In this document: positions 39,684-50,651 of the stretch, in pieces
Position numbering within the stretch: position 1 is the stretch's first letter
Layout of the letters: each line of letters opens with the position of its first letter
DNA from: Dinochytrium kinnereticum
Taxonomy: Eukaryota; Chytridiomycota; Chytridiomycetes; Chytridiales; Chytridiaceae
DNA length: 64,000 nt
Direction of reading: 5' to 3'
Assembly: GCA_027604005.1 (NCBI GenBank)
Contig: JADGJT010000043.1
Span: forward strand, 28,187-92,186
Program-made: the position numbers and the translations under genes
Notes under the pieces: model-generated
Seen by the model: only the letters and a program-made list of their open reading frames with translations
Told to the model about the DNA's origin: nothing
Database searches by the model: none

Positions 39684-42128
39684 TCAAGATATTAAGCATT
39701 TTTCGCCGTTCTGGGATCTACGATTCCGTCTCTTTCTCAAATCCGGCGCATTAAAATTGGATTTAATTTCTTGATGGTTGGCAAACCACTCTAAAGCCCT
39801 CTGAGAGTTATTCTGTGCGGCTTGTCTATACCAAAAGACAGCAGTTTCCATATTTTTGACGGTTCCAATGCCATTCTCGAAAAAATACCCCATGGCTATG
39901 ATCATTATTAATTCATTAAAGCTATGGGTTTACTGTAAGCTCACCAAATTGCGAATCAATGTGCCCCCTTTCTGCAGCCTGATCTGCCCAATAAAAAGCC
40001 TGCTCTTGATTTTGAGGGAGAAAGGTTGGGATACCGCGAAGGTAGAAATCCGAGAGCGCATATTGAGCATCAGGATCCTTCCCTACAATAGCGCCTCTTT
40101 GATACATCTCGAACGCATGGCGGATATCTGGCGAGACGCCTAGTTTTCCTGTCTCGTAAATTACTCCGAGTCTACTTAAAGCTGGTCCGTAATCAAACCT
40201 CGCTGCTTCCTGCAAAAGAGAGAGGGCATAATTATTGTCTTGAAGTACATAAGGAGGCAATCCCTTTTCATGAAGTATTGCCAATTGAAGAAGTGCGTGA
40301 GGATGCTCTTTATCGGCCACTACGAAGGAAGGAAGAAACAAGTTAGGAATTTGTCCTTGATAATGGCACGGTTAACATACAAGATGCGCATTTCTTTAAC
40401 CACTTGATTCCTTCGTAGGGATTCATCTGAAGCCCAACATCGCCGTTTAGAAGTGCTAAACCGTAGCGATACATCGCGAGCTTGTGTCCAGCAAAGGCTG
40501 CCTTTCGATAAAATGGGGCAGCTGATTTCGGATCAACCTTACAACCTTTACCATTCTCTAAGCAAGAACCGACGGCGTAACATGCAGATGGATGCAAAGA
40601 TTTCGCAGCTCTTGCGAAGTGCTGGTAGGCCAGGTCGTCTGGAGGAATTTAAAATTATGCTAAGTCAAGCGATCTTACACTTATTATCCTCCGCATAAGC
40701 CTTGCCAAGATAGTATTGCGCTTCAGGCATCCCACTTCTACTAAGCTTGATCAGCATGTTAAAGCCCTCATCCCGAAGAGCTTCTACTTCCTCCAGGCTC
40801 ATATAGTCGCATCTTGTTTCAATACAATATTTAGCAAGGGCAAAGGTTGCAGCATTTCTGGAGGAGGAATTTGAGGAAGCCTTTAAGTCAGAGCGCATTC
40901 GACTAAGTGTGCTATCTACAGCAGCCTTTTCCGTCTCATTCTTCCGCCCAATCTGTCTCCGAAAGGTTGGAAGTCTCGCGAGATCTACTGCGGGGTCCCC
41001 TATATCTTCCTTCAACGCTGGAGCGTTGAAGGAAGGGCTTGCGCTCTCTGTTCTGACATTTGCCGTCCACTCTCCGCTTCTCGATTCCTCTACGGCTGAG
41101 TAGCTTTGACGGGGATTCGGTTCGCTCGAAGCCGCAAACATATTCCCACCGACTTCATTATACTGGTGGTGTACATTCGGTGAATGCCTAATCGGGATGT
41201 ATGGCTGTGGAGTTGGAGAAAGCTGTGGATTTTGTACCCTTTCCGGCAATGATCCAGGAACTGCCAAACAAGATACGCCATTTTGATTGTAATCGACTTC
41301 GTGATATCGGGTTGGTGAATGACTACGATAGGCTGACGGCTGGGGTGAGTTCATGTGCTGTGCATTGGAATTCCATCCCGGCAACGGACTGGCCATTGGA
41401 TTATAGGGAGAGGCCGCCTGAGGTACTTGGTCGTAAGGCATATTTGTGGTCCAGGCTATTGGAGGGGCATGGGAAGGGAAGTTGGGCTGAGGAATGGGTG
41501 CTCCAGTGAAAGTTGCATTCGGCATCCAATCTGGCGGTGGACCAGGTGGGGGACCAGGCGGTGGGCCAGGTACTCTCGGCCGTTGCTCTGAGTGTATGGG
41601 ATTGTTCTGATGGTTCAAAAATGAGGCATGGTTATGGGGTGGTGTTGGAGGTATCGCCTGTGTTGTGTTGATCGTGAGAGCAGCAACATCAGAACCCCTC
41701 GAATTCTCTTCTCGAGCAATAGGTAGGCCAAAGTAATGACTGCCATCGATATTTGAAGTCCTTGCTTCGTCATGTTCTAACTTGACCCTTGGAGACTCTA
41801 TCGTCACTGGTGAAGAGGCCTGCGCTATGGGGCTGGCAACCGGTGGATCGTAGGTAACTTGATGATCAACATTTCCAGTTTTACGAAAGATAGGAGGAGG
41901 CCCTCTTCTGGTGGCAGGCTTGAAGATGATTGTAAGAGGCTTTGGGTCCACACACTGTTGTTCAACATTGGCTGCAGCCGTGGGGGCCTCGTCATCTTTT
42001 GGAGGCAGGGAAGGTTTACCCTCATCGTGTTCATCCTCTCCAAGCACCTTGGATGGCTGACTCAGAGGTTCCAGGAGGTGGATGACGCCTCCAAACGTTG
42101 GCGACGACGGTGGGCTCTCAAACAACAT
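39684..42128 (-). CDS. SKT5: SKT5/Chs4-like Sel1-repeat protein (chitin synthase activator family)
   Basis: Fungal relatives recruit and activate class IV chitin synthase at the growing wall. Exons: 42128-40679, 40638-40381, 40319-39945, 39895-39684; 764 aa. The N-terminal ~420 residues are disordered, Pro-rich (repeated PPGPP, from a tandem GGTGGACC-type unit near 41530-41570). Then comes LAKYCIETRCDY, followed by about seven Sel1-like repeats (EAQYYLGKAYAE, SACYAVGSCLENGKG, HKLAMYRYGLALLNGD, HALLQLAILHEKG, GPALSRLGVIYETG, DAQYALSDFYLRG, YFFENGIGT). The C-terminus is basic, without the CaaX box that ends yeast Skt5. The family is sure; direct chitin synthase activation is inferred. Confidence 0.85.
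41006..41035. repeat. Perfect 14-bp inverted repeat with 2-nt spacer inside coding DNA
   Basis: Bases 41006-41019 and 41022-41035 are exact reverse complements with GG between them. The element codes the residues SFNAPALKE of the SKT5-like protein and would give a stable hairpin in the mRNA. Confidence 0.85.
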
Positions 42129-42178
42129 GAGGCTGGCAATTCAACGAAGTTGTCTCAAAAGTTGTTTCACAAGCTGCA
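42129..42178. promoter_or_regulatory. Bidirectional promoter, SKT5-like / ARK-type kinase
   Basis: The two start codons are 50 bp apart and divergent. Leaders or core promoters must overlap the opposite gene unless transcription starts almost at the ATG. Confidence 0.6.
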
Positions 42179-44267
42179 ATGGCAACTACATCACCAACCA
42201 TCCCAAGCGGGCCACCAGGTTTCAAAGGCCACAACACATCGTAATGACTGTCTCTAGGGACATACATTCCTGGAACTGTGATATCTTTGGATGCAAACAA
42301 AGTCACCGTGGATCGCTTCCTGGCTGAAGGCAACGCAGTGCTACAGTGATACCCTTTCTCATATGTTTTTAAAGGCGGGTTCGCGCATGTGTACATTGTG
42401 CGCAATAATGCAACAGGAGAAAGGGCCGTTCTGAAACGTACGGCATGCCCTGATGAGAGTTCGTTGGCACTTTTGATGAAGGAGATTAATGTCATGGTAA
42501 GTGCTTCTCTTTCAATTTCAAGCAGCTAAGAAAACTCAGAAATCTGTCACCGGACATAAAAACATCGTCGACTATTACGATTCGTCCGTCGCGAAATCTC
42601 GGCACGGTGGATTTGAAGTTTTTATTTTGATGGAATATTGTCCTGGAGGCCAGCTTGTTGATTTGATGAACACTAAGCTTCAGGAGCGGCTGGACGAACA
42701 AGAAGTTCTTGCAATCTTTTCCGATGTCTGCGAGGCAGTTGCCCGAATGCACTACATGCCTGATCCCATTCTACATCGTGATATCAAGGTCGAAAATGTT
42801 CTGATTGCGAAGGATGGCACATTTAAGCTCTGCGACTTTGGCTCAGCATCCTACCAAAAAATCGTTCCCAACACATCACTTTCCGCCGCTGATATTAGAT
42901 TGATAGATGAGGAAGTGGAAAAATTAACAACTTTGCAATATCGCGCCCCAGAATTATGTGATCTGTATCAAAAGAAGGGAATGACGGAGAAGATTGATAT
43001 TTGGGTAGGTTCTGATATTTTTTTTCAGTGCCTTTTCATCTTTCTAAGCGGTCCTATTTTTTAACAGGCCCTAGGCGTCTTACTCTATAAACTTTGCTAT
43101 TTTGTAAGGAAAGATAGGCGTTGAATTGCTAAATCACTGTACCAGACTACGCCTTTTGAGGAAAGCGGGAAGCTGGCCATACTCAATGGCAGATTTACGA
43201 TACCTAGATACCCAGTATATTCCAAGATAATGATAGGGCTTATAGGTCCCTTTTTTTACCTATTATCCTCTGCTAACCTATTATAGAGGCCATGCTTGAG
43301 GTAGAACCACGAAAGAGACCAAACATCTACCAAGTTTTTTTGCAGATTTGCACAATGCGAGATGTGGAGTGCCCTCTTCCAAATGTAAAGCATTTCTACT
43401 GTTTTTACTTTCTAATAATTCTAGAAATATATAGCTTCTGACGGCGAAAACAGCCAGAAGTCCGAACGGCAACCGTCAAGTGCGCTAAGGACTGGAGTAG
43501 AATCTTCCGGTTCACCCAGTACTAACATCACACCAATGAGGAGAGGTCGCCCGACCCCAAAACAAAACGCTTCACAGACGAACCTTCTCTTCCCACTTAG
43601 CGGCAGCCTAAGCAAATCATCGGAATCACTTCAAATGGAAGAGCCCCAAAAACAAGAACTACCGAATGTGGAACGCTTAAAGATCGCAAGGAATACCGGT
43701 GATGAAGATCCCTTTGCAGCAGTGGCGAGAACTCGGTCTATTCCAAATATTAAGACCTCCATCACATCTGAAACCGCCCCAACTTTCTCATCGTCTGAAA
43801 TGTGGGAGTCAACGACGAGCGTCACAAGGCAAGAAAGCTTTCAAAAGCACAACGATATCCCGCCATTCCTGGGAGACTCATCATCGAGCGTGAAAGCTCC
43901 GACTAGCTTAAGCACAACCGTGGGTGATATTTCAGCGAGAAACCTTGCAATTTCTGCCCAACGTCCAAGGTCCGAAGGGTCATCTTTAGAAGATATGTGG
44001 GCGTTTGCTTCTGGGCAGCAGGGGATTGTTAACGCAGACAGAAATCCTCCCAAGCCTCCGAGACGTCGGCCTCCTCCTCCCCCGCCTCCGAAACGTAAAG
44101 CAAAGGAGGGTGACTCTGCTGAATCCCCTAACACGTCTGCAGGATATGTGCAGATTAGTGATGATTCACCCTCAGACTTGACGGATCCTTTTCTCGACAT
44201 AGCAAAGGGGATATCTTCCACGCAAAGACGTCCAATGTCCATGGTTGAAGATCACTATCGCAAATAA
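42179..44267 (+). CDS. ARK/NAK-family protein kinase (AAK1, Akl1-like)
   Basis: Family members phosphorylate endocytic adaptors and regulate clathrin-mediated uptake and actin patches. Exons: 42179-42218, 42258-42329, 42375-42496, 42540-43004, 43068-43103, 43146-43245, 43287-43384, 43425-44267; 591 aa. Kinase motifs: VDRFLAEGGFAHVY, catalytic Lys in RAVLK, HRDIKVENVL, CDFGSAS, YRAPELCDL, and PFEESGKLAILNGRF typical of this family, with the fold ending around residue 310. The tail is disordered with a poly-Pro block (RRRPPPPPPPK) and Asp-Pro-Phe motifs (EDPFAA, TDPFLD) that fit adaptor binding. Intron 2 (42330-42374) has a GC donor (GAAG-GCAACG), the only phase-compatible choice. Confidence 0.9.
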
Positions 44268-44326
44268 ACCTCTTCATAAATATTACTTTTTAATAGTACA
44301 ATACAATATTTATGTGTTTGTCTGAA

Positions 44327-45050
44327 ATGAATTTGGACTTATCCATGTCTCCTTCCAGCCTTGTGAACCAGCTTGTGGAGAATCCTGTAAACTGGTTCCT
44401 CGGCTCGATCGCTGTCTACCTTGCTATCTCTGTAGCCTCCACATCTCAAAGCGAGTTGCCTCCTCCCAAGCACCCCAGTAAGTATTGTGGTTATATTTTT
44501 GTTACAGGGTGTTCTAAAGATTTCAGTTGTCATCGAGCTTCGAAACTACACACCAAAAGAGCTTCTAAAGTATGATGGAGTCAAAACTGATAGGATTTTT
44601 TTGGCAGTAAACGGAAGAGTATATGGTTTAATATCATAGTTCTTTAACATCACTAATTCCGTTTCACTTAAAGATGTGACAGCAGGAAAAGGATTCTATG
44701 GGCCAGGTTCTTTGACTGCCGCTAGGACTGGTTAACCGCTAACGTTTTAGGTGGAATGTATGGGAACTTTGCTGGGAGGGATGCATCACGGTTGGACAGT
44801 TTGATTACTTTCTGCGGCTAACCTACTCTATGAAGGGGCCTAGCCAAGGAGTCTTTTGACAAGGAAATGCTGACAGATCCAGAAGGTTCCATCGACAAGC
44901 TTGAAGATTTAATGGCAGATGAATGGGAAGCTTTGAAAGGGTGGGCGGGATTTTTTCAGGGAAAGTAAGTAGTTATGTGATTGTTAAACTCTTTAAACGA
45001 ATGATGTATACAGATACAACCATGTCGGCTTCCTGGTCGAGAACGACTGA
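44327..45050 (+). CDS. DAP1: DAP1/PGRMC-type membrane-associated heme protein
   Basis: Cytochrome b5-like protein that binds heme and supports P450 enzymes of sterol synthesis. Exons: 44327-44477, 44527-44625, 44674-44706, 44751-44790, 44836-44964, 45014-45050; 162 aa. One N-terminal membrane anchor (WFLGSIAVYLAISVA), then the family core: [52 protein letters not shown] and a C-terminal KYNHVGFLVEND. The heme-ligand Tyr is in the YGPGGMY region. In-frame ATGs at 44312 and 44345 are alternative starts. Confidence 0.93.
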
Positions 45051-45234
45051 GCGCCTGCCTATTTTCACCTTTAATAACATCATGTTCGTCACTACTTCCT
45101 ATCGGCTTTGATCAGAATGCGTGTGTTTTATTGTTACTTAGAATTTGTGGGTCGTGGAACGAGGCCAATGAAGATGAACGGGGATTGCCAAATTAGAAAA
45201 GAAGCTATCCCAAACAATGGATGAGGCTCGCACT

Positions 45235-48200
45235 TCAAAAGTATTCTTTGAAAATGCTCTCAGATCGCAAAGCCTTGCTATCAGATACAAGATGATATAC
45301 ATGTAACAGGAGATTGGGGAAGCGAGAGGTAAAATAGTTCAAAAACCCTTCCGGTACGGGGCCCAAAAGATTTTTTACATCGGGAGGGAGATCTTGATAA
45401 TGATGTTTCTAAAGCAACTATTTTAAAATGCTAATTCCTTCGAAAACATGATACAAACCTTATTTCTTAAAGCCCTTAAAAGATCCTGAACAGACGCCCC
45501 ATCGTACTTCCTGTACTTTCCAAGGTTGTACAGCACGCTCCTATCAACCTTGCGATACCAATCCGGCCCAATCGCCTTGTTGGAACCTCGCTCCACCTGC
45601 TTAATCAATCCCGATGGAGGATCCTTTTCCTCAATCTCCAGACGATCTGAGACATCCTGAAGGAACGCAAGCTTTTGGCTTGACGACCAGAAGAAAGGAT
45701 GAGCCAAAATCTGTTTGGCGTCCGGTCTTTTGCGTGGATCCTTTGAGATCATGCGTCGGATTAGATCCTTTGCCTCAGCAGCATCCGTCTGGCCATCGAG
45801 CTTATCCAGTCGATGGTTCCCTTTGAGGACATTTATTTCCCGCGAAAACCTATCACCAAAAGGATGAATGCCTCTCGTGAGGACGTAGAAGAATACGCAA
45901 CCAGCAGAGAAAATATCAATAGCCCGAGTAATACGTAGCGAAACGGATGGTGACAGCAGAACCCAGGAAGATCCTTCGTGATCGGTAGAGTCAGCATTTG
46001 CCAGGTCGGCAGCATTCTTATTCAGTAGGCACTCGGGGGCTCGCCAACCGACAGTTCCGCCGGCGGTGTTAAGCGTGTTGTGGAAGGAGGACTGATCATC
46101 GGCTAAACGTTTACATAAACCAAAATCTGAAATCATGATTCGGGGGTGGGGATCTGACTTGCTTTTCGACTCTGCTACCAGAATATTCTGCAAGTCATTA
46201 GTACATAGTACAAATAAAGCCTAACTTGTGGTTTGATGTCGCGATGGACAATTTTCATGGCATGAAGATGCTCTAATCCAGCCATAATCTGAGACAAGGT
46301 GTTCTTAGCTCGTAAAGATGTTCGTAAATTCACGTGCTGTTCGGAAGTTGCGCTTTCAATTACATCGTACAATGAAGCTGGACATAACTCCAGAGCAATG
46401 TACATAAATCTCTCAGTCGCTTCCTAGTAAATGTAAATAAATAAGAAATAAAAAAATCCAACCTGATAAAAGTATCGAATCACGTTTGGGTGATAATCAC
46501 TGTCCCGCAGTGACTTCACTTCATGATGGGCCAGATCGTAGAAATCAACCAGAAGGCGTTTAATCGCGACTGGACGGGCCTCAAAAGTTCCCTTGAAAAC
46601 AACCGTTCCGTGGCTTCCATATCCTACAGTAATTTAAAAATGAAGGACTTTAAATGAAGGCCGCACCTAACACCTCGTCCGATACAGTCATAGTCTTCAA
46701 AGAGCCCTCCACAATCAAATTATCTGAAAAGGACTTTTTCGAATCGGGTTCGGCGGCTTCTGATGGCGATTCGTTGGTGCTAGGGTCTTCTGAATCTTCC
46801 AATTTCTGCAATTTCACCTTCTTCTTCTTTTTTTGCGACTTCGCCGGTGATGGTGGTACACTATCAACAGCAGCTTCTTGAATGGTTACTGTAGATTCAT
46901 CCTTTGCAGCGTCATTCCCTACTACATCGCTCTTTATGGCATCCGTCTTTACAGACGACATGGGGACAGAGTCCATAATCCCAGACTTTGAATGCTGAGG
47001 AAGAACATCTCCCGCATCTTCATTAATAGCAGACACCCTCGAGTATTTCGATCTTGCTGGGTAAAGTAACGGCTCTAACGTTGATCTCCAGTTCATCCAA
47101 GTGCCAGTTATGAAAACAGCAAGGATAGAGAAGACGGCAAGGGAGGCCATTCTCGCCCATCCCTCTTCCATCAAATCGATGATGTCCTCGAAATCAGCTA
47201 TTCGCTCTTTCCCAAAAGTCGCTTCTAATACTTTACGCAGGCGGCCTTCCAGGTTATGACTATTCATGTCGTCATGCGGTGGTGCGCCGATAAGGGGTGG
47301 AAAGCTTCCCAACACCGGATCGAAAATCATGGAATTATCAACCTGATGTGACCCAAGTAAGCAATTGGGAAAATCAGGATGCCCGATATAGCAAGCCGAA
47401 TCTACAGTCGCAATATCGGACGTTGAAGGCGGCTTATGAGCGGGATCAAATGGAACTGGGGCAATGCCTTCAAGCTTTGAATTCTTTGCCGATAGAACGT
47501 AGAACGTGTCATTCAAAGATCCAATGAAAACGTTTGATTCCTCTTCGACTTTCTTCCTGCGCCTTTGCTTTCGCTTATCATCATCTAATAACGGAAAGAC
47601 TTTCTCCAGGTGATGATTCCCATCCTGATCTGGTCTGGAAACGTCGAAAGCCCCTAAGGCTGGCGACATAAATTTTAGCGGATATGGCTTATCTATCAAA
47701 GTTAGATATGAAAAAAATCGGGACTTAACCATCAAAGTAATCGCCAACGACCATTAGTCCATCCACAGAAGACGAAACAAGCAACGGAGATGTTCGAGCT
47801 TCATGCAATACCCCCCCAGCTCCGGGCTGGACGGAAGAAAGCAGATGTTTTGGCATTGAAGCCGTGGAGAACTCCCCATATGTGATATTCCATCTAGGAA
47901 AATGTTAATCAAAGAGAAAAGCCTGTCTTTTCGTACTTGACTTTTCTAGTTTCGAAGTCGTATATAAGCAGAATATATTCTGTCCTCGAAAGCATGATGG
48001 GCGGGATGCCTTCGGTATTAAAATCATCGACAATGGGCTCACCATCTCCAAATGATCTCACAATTGATCCAGTCAAGGGATCAATGGCCAGCAAGCGACT
48101 GACTTTCTTTGAAGTGTAAACCACACCTTTATGGGTAAAAGGACGGTTATCTACCATCTTCCTTATCGAGAAGGGCAGACGCTGGAAAGCACGAGTTAAA

Positions 48201-48703
48201 TATAAAGTCATGCTAGAGAATACTACCTTTACAGGCATTCCTGGCACATAATGGTATAAATCTCCGTCCCCAATAGGCTCTGGTATGAAGAGACCTTCCT
48301 CGTCAATATCTTTGGTGGAAGCTTTTCCGGTCGCATCATCATCCTCTATGGGGATAGAGGAGGCCGGCTCTACCAAATCCTTCGGACCCGGAAACATCGC
48401 AGAGGGATTCTTCGACACATGCACGAGTGGGCCCCATGAATCTTGCGTAGTCCAAAGCGTGCGGCCAGATGATTTGTGAATGCCATGCATGGAGCCGTCC
48501 AAAGTTGTGACAATGAAGATGTCCTCTGGTTCAAAGGATATCGGACCCTTTGGCTGTGAGCGGATACTGGGAATAACAAGCGAGTCCGACCTGGCGGCCA
48601 CATCGACGAAGGCCAGCGCGGGTCCTCCAGGACTGGCTAGAGCGAGAAGGAGCAGGTTGCCCCCAAGTAGCAGGAGCATCAGTAGCGGCAGCATCAGCAG
48701 CAT
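45235..48703 (-). CDS. IRE1: IRE1, ER stress sensor kinase/endoribonuclease
   Basis: Senses unfolded proteins in the ER lumen and cleaves the unfolded-protein-response mRNA. Exons: 48703-48227, 48181-47937, 47893-47730, 47692-46667, 46623-46463, 46423-46226, 46187-45459, 45408-45235; 1057 aa. Strong signal peptide (LLMLPLLMLLLLGGNLLLL), luminal beta-propeller motifs (TTLDGSMHGIHKSSGRTLW, YTSKKVSRLLAIDP, KWNITYGEFS), transmembrane helix at about 476-496, a basic cytosolic linker, kinase with VAIKRL, HRDIKPQNIL, DFG and a degenerate, Ser-rich insert, then the KEN RNase domain (DVSDRLEIEE to YFTSRFPNLLLHVYH) with KKHHY holding the catalytic His. All introns are 37-50 nt. The start lies 64 bp after the UBXN1 stop. 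Confidence 0.96.
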
Positions 48704-48767
48704 CGTTGCATCCAAGAAGGCAAAGTGTATGATGTGTGGGATATATGCAAGTAGTGACACAATGTTT

Positions 48768-49906
48768 CTATTGGACCACTAGGGCGGCGCTGGGAGTCAG
48801 GTTAAGCTCCTTGAGCGTCTTATCCCTATCCTCCAAAACCTTGCGAGGAAATGTTTGCAGCAGCTTAAAGCCCTGGCTACCAACATGAGTGGAAATAAAA
48901 TCATACACGCTGCCAAGTGTGTCCGTGCTGGGGAAGGTATGCACCACGGTGCCTCCCGATGGCAGCCTGAACTGGATGCGCGCCTCTAGGTATTCCTTCA
49001 CAGGGGTGGGATCGCTGCCTGATGAAGACGGGGTAGCCACATTAAGAGGTTCAGTTGAGGACCCTTGGCGAGACAACTTATCCTTCTCCAGCTAAAGTCA
49101 GTGTTTAGATTTCGACGAGAAAGGAATACTAGATACCCTTGCGGCCCGATCACGCTTATCCTGCTCAATCTGAGCCTTAATTTTTGCACGTGCTGCTTTT
49201 TCTTCCTCCTTCTCCTTCAACTTGGCATCGAATGCTTTCTTCATCTCCGCCTCCTTGGCTTTCTCCTTGATGGCCGTAATCTCCTGTCCTGTTTTTCTCC
49301 GGACCTTCTCTCGACTCTTTTCCTCCTCAATCTCAAGAAGTTTTTTCTCCTGCTTCTTTAAAGCCATGCGCTCTTTAAGCTCCTCTAGCTTCTTTTTCTT
49401 TTCCTCTTCTGTCAACGGTTTGATGACTTGAGTCGACTCGGAAAAGTTGACATGTTGAGTTTTAACTGCATGCAACTCAGCGGCAGTGGCTATTTCAAGA
49501 GTTAAGTAAGGGAGCAGAAATCATCCAATTCACCGTCTCGAAGAAGCCTTCCACAGTCGTCGCACTTCAGCGACTGCGCTGTGGCTTGGTCCTCAGTAAT
49601 CTCACCATCATCGGCAGCGGCCTCTGGCGTGGCGTCCATAGGGTCTTCTAGGTTCTCATCCGCATCCTCTGCATGAGCAAAAAGCCTTGGCTTGGTGAGC
49701 CAAAAGAAGAAAATGACTGAAAACATACCAGTCCATTGCAGGCTGAAGTCCAGCATTCTTTGTAGCCTTGAGGGCTCTGCGCCTAATGTGAGTTTCATCA
49801 GCAAGCCAACCTTTAAATTTATGCATTATGCATCGAAGCAACGGGGAAAGGCTTACACTTTGGGCTCGGAGAACCCCATCCCAATGAGCACTTCAAAATC
49901 GCCCAT
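48768..49906 (-). CDS. UBXN1: UBXN1-like UBA-UBX protein (p97/Cdc48 cofactor)
   Basis: Links ubiquitinated proteins to the Cdc48/p97 segregase. Exons: 49906-49857, 49782-49729, 49685-49534, 49489-49137, 49091-48768; 310 aa (human 297). UBA domain in exons 1-3 (FEVLIGMGFSEPKVRRALK, then AMDWLFAHAED). A zinc-finger-like CDDCGRLLRD with HAVKTQH follows, then NFSESTQVIKPLTEEEKK, a long Lys/Glu/Arg coiled coil, and a C-terminal UBX domain (ARIQFRLPSGGTVVHTF, SQGFKLLQTFPRK). UBX members usually carry an FPR loop; here TFPRK is present. Same strand and immediately upstream of IRE1. Confidence 0.94.
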
Positions 49907-50651
49907 TCTTCGCGTGTCAAAAAATTACTTTTTGCAGCTAACTACAGTATTTATGTTGTCATTAAGGATCAGCCAGGCTGAAAGAGCGAGTGACTCTCAG
50001 TGGCAGGCTTTTCATTGTGGACATGTGCATTTGTACGTAAAGCACGCCACAACTCACCCATCAATACAATTCAAGGAGCAATGCAAGCAAATCACAAGCC
50101 CTGTAATCAAGAATATCAACATGAAAAGATATCGACAGGGAATAGAGCTTTGATATTAATGCGATTTTGCATTCTCTTTGTGGATATTAAGGGATTTCGA
50201 TTGTTCGCCTTCTCTGCCCAGAATGAATTTTACGGTGCAATCTTCAGGCCGTCCATGCAGAATACTTGCCATTAAGGGATAGGTTCATCTGGTTATGGTG
50301 ATGATAGCAAAACAGGAGTTGAGCAACCACAAGTCCAAGTGGTAAAGAAAGCAGTGGTTGGGAACAGTGTCAGCAGCCTCCTCTCCTGATGAAGATAAAC
50401 AGAAGAGCATGATCAAGCGCATGCACTCTCAGCATCCAGATGCATTCAAACGCCCCTCTGAGTCCTGTGCATCGTGTAGCTCAGTCAATGTCGTCCTCAC
50501 ACAGTGTGTTCTGTGTTGGCTTTCCATGCATTTCATAAAACTGAAAGAAAGGTAAGGAAGGTAAGTTTTTGTGTCTTGCCAAAAAATTTCGCTCGTGTCT
50601 GTCCCTGTTAACCTAACTCAACTCACCCATCCTAAACAGCATTCTCTAGCC
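49907..50651. other. Divergent intergenic region
   Basis: 745 bp upstream of both UBXN1 and the membrane-protein gene, the longest gap in the right half. Plus-strand ORFs of 90-150 codons here lack splice signals and similarity. Nothing else is recognised. Confidence 0.5.

Noticed and set aside
44068..44107. Possible repeat element in the ARK kinase tail
   Set aside because: It is a CCTCC-rich stretch coding a poly-Pro block, common in this kinase family, not a mobile or tandem element.
48182..48226. 45-nt in-frame segment of IRE1 read as coding (15 residues)
   Set aside because: It has GT and CAG ends and its removal gives KRLPFSIRK as expected of IRE1; treated as an intron.
49692..50153. 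153-codon plus-strand ORF antisense to UBXN1
   Set aside because: It overlaps well-supported UBXN1 exons, and its composition has no domain or splice support.
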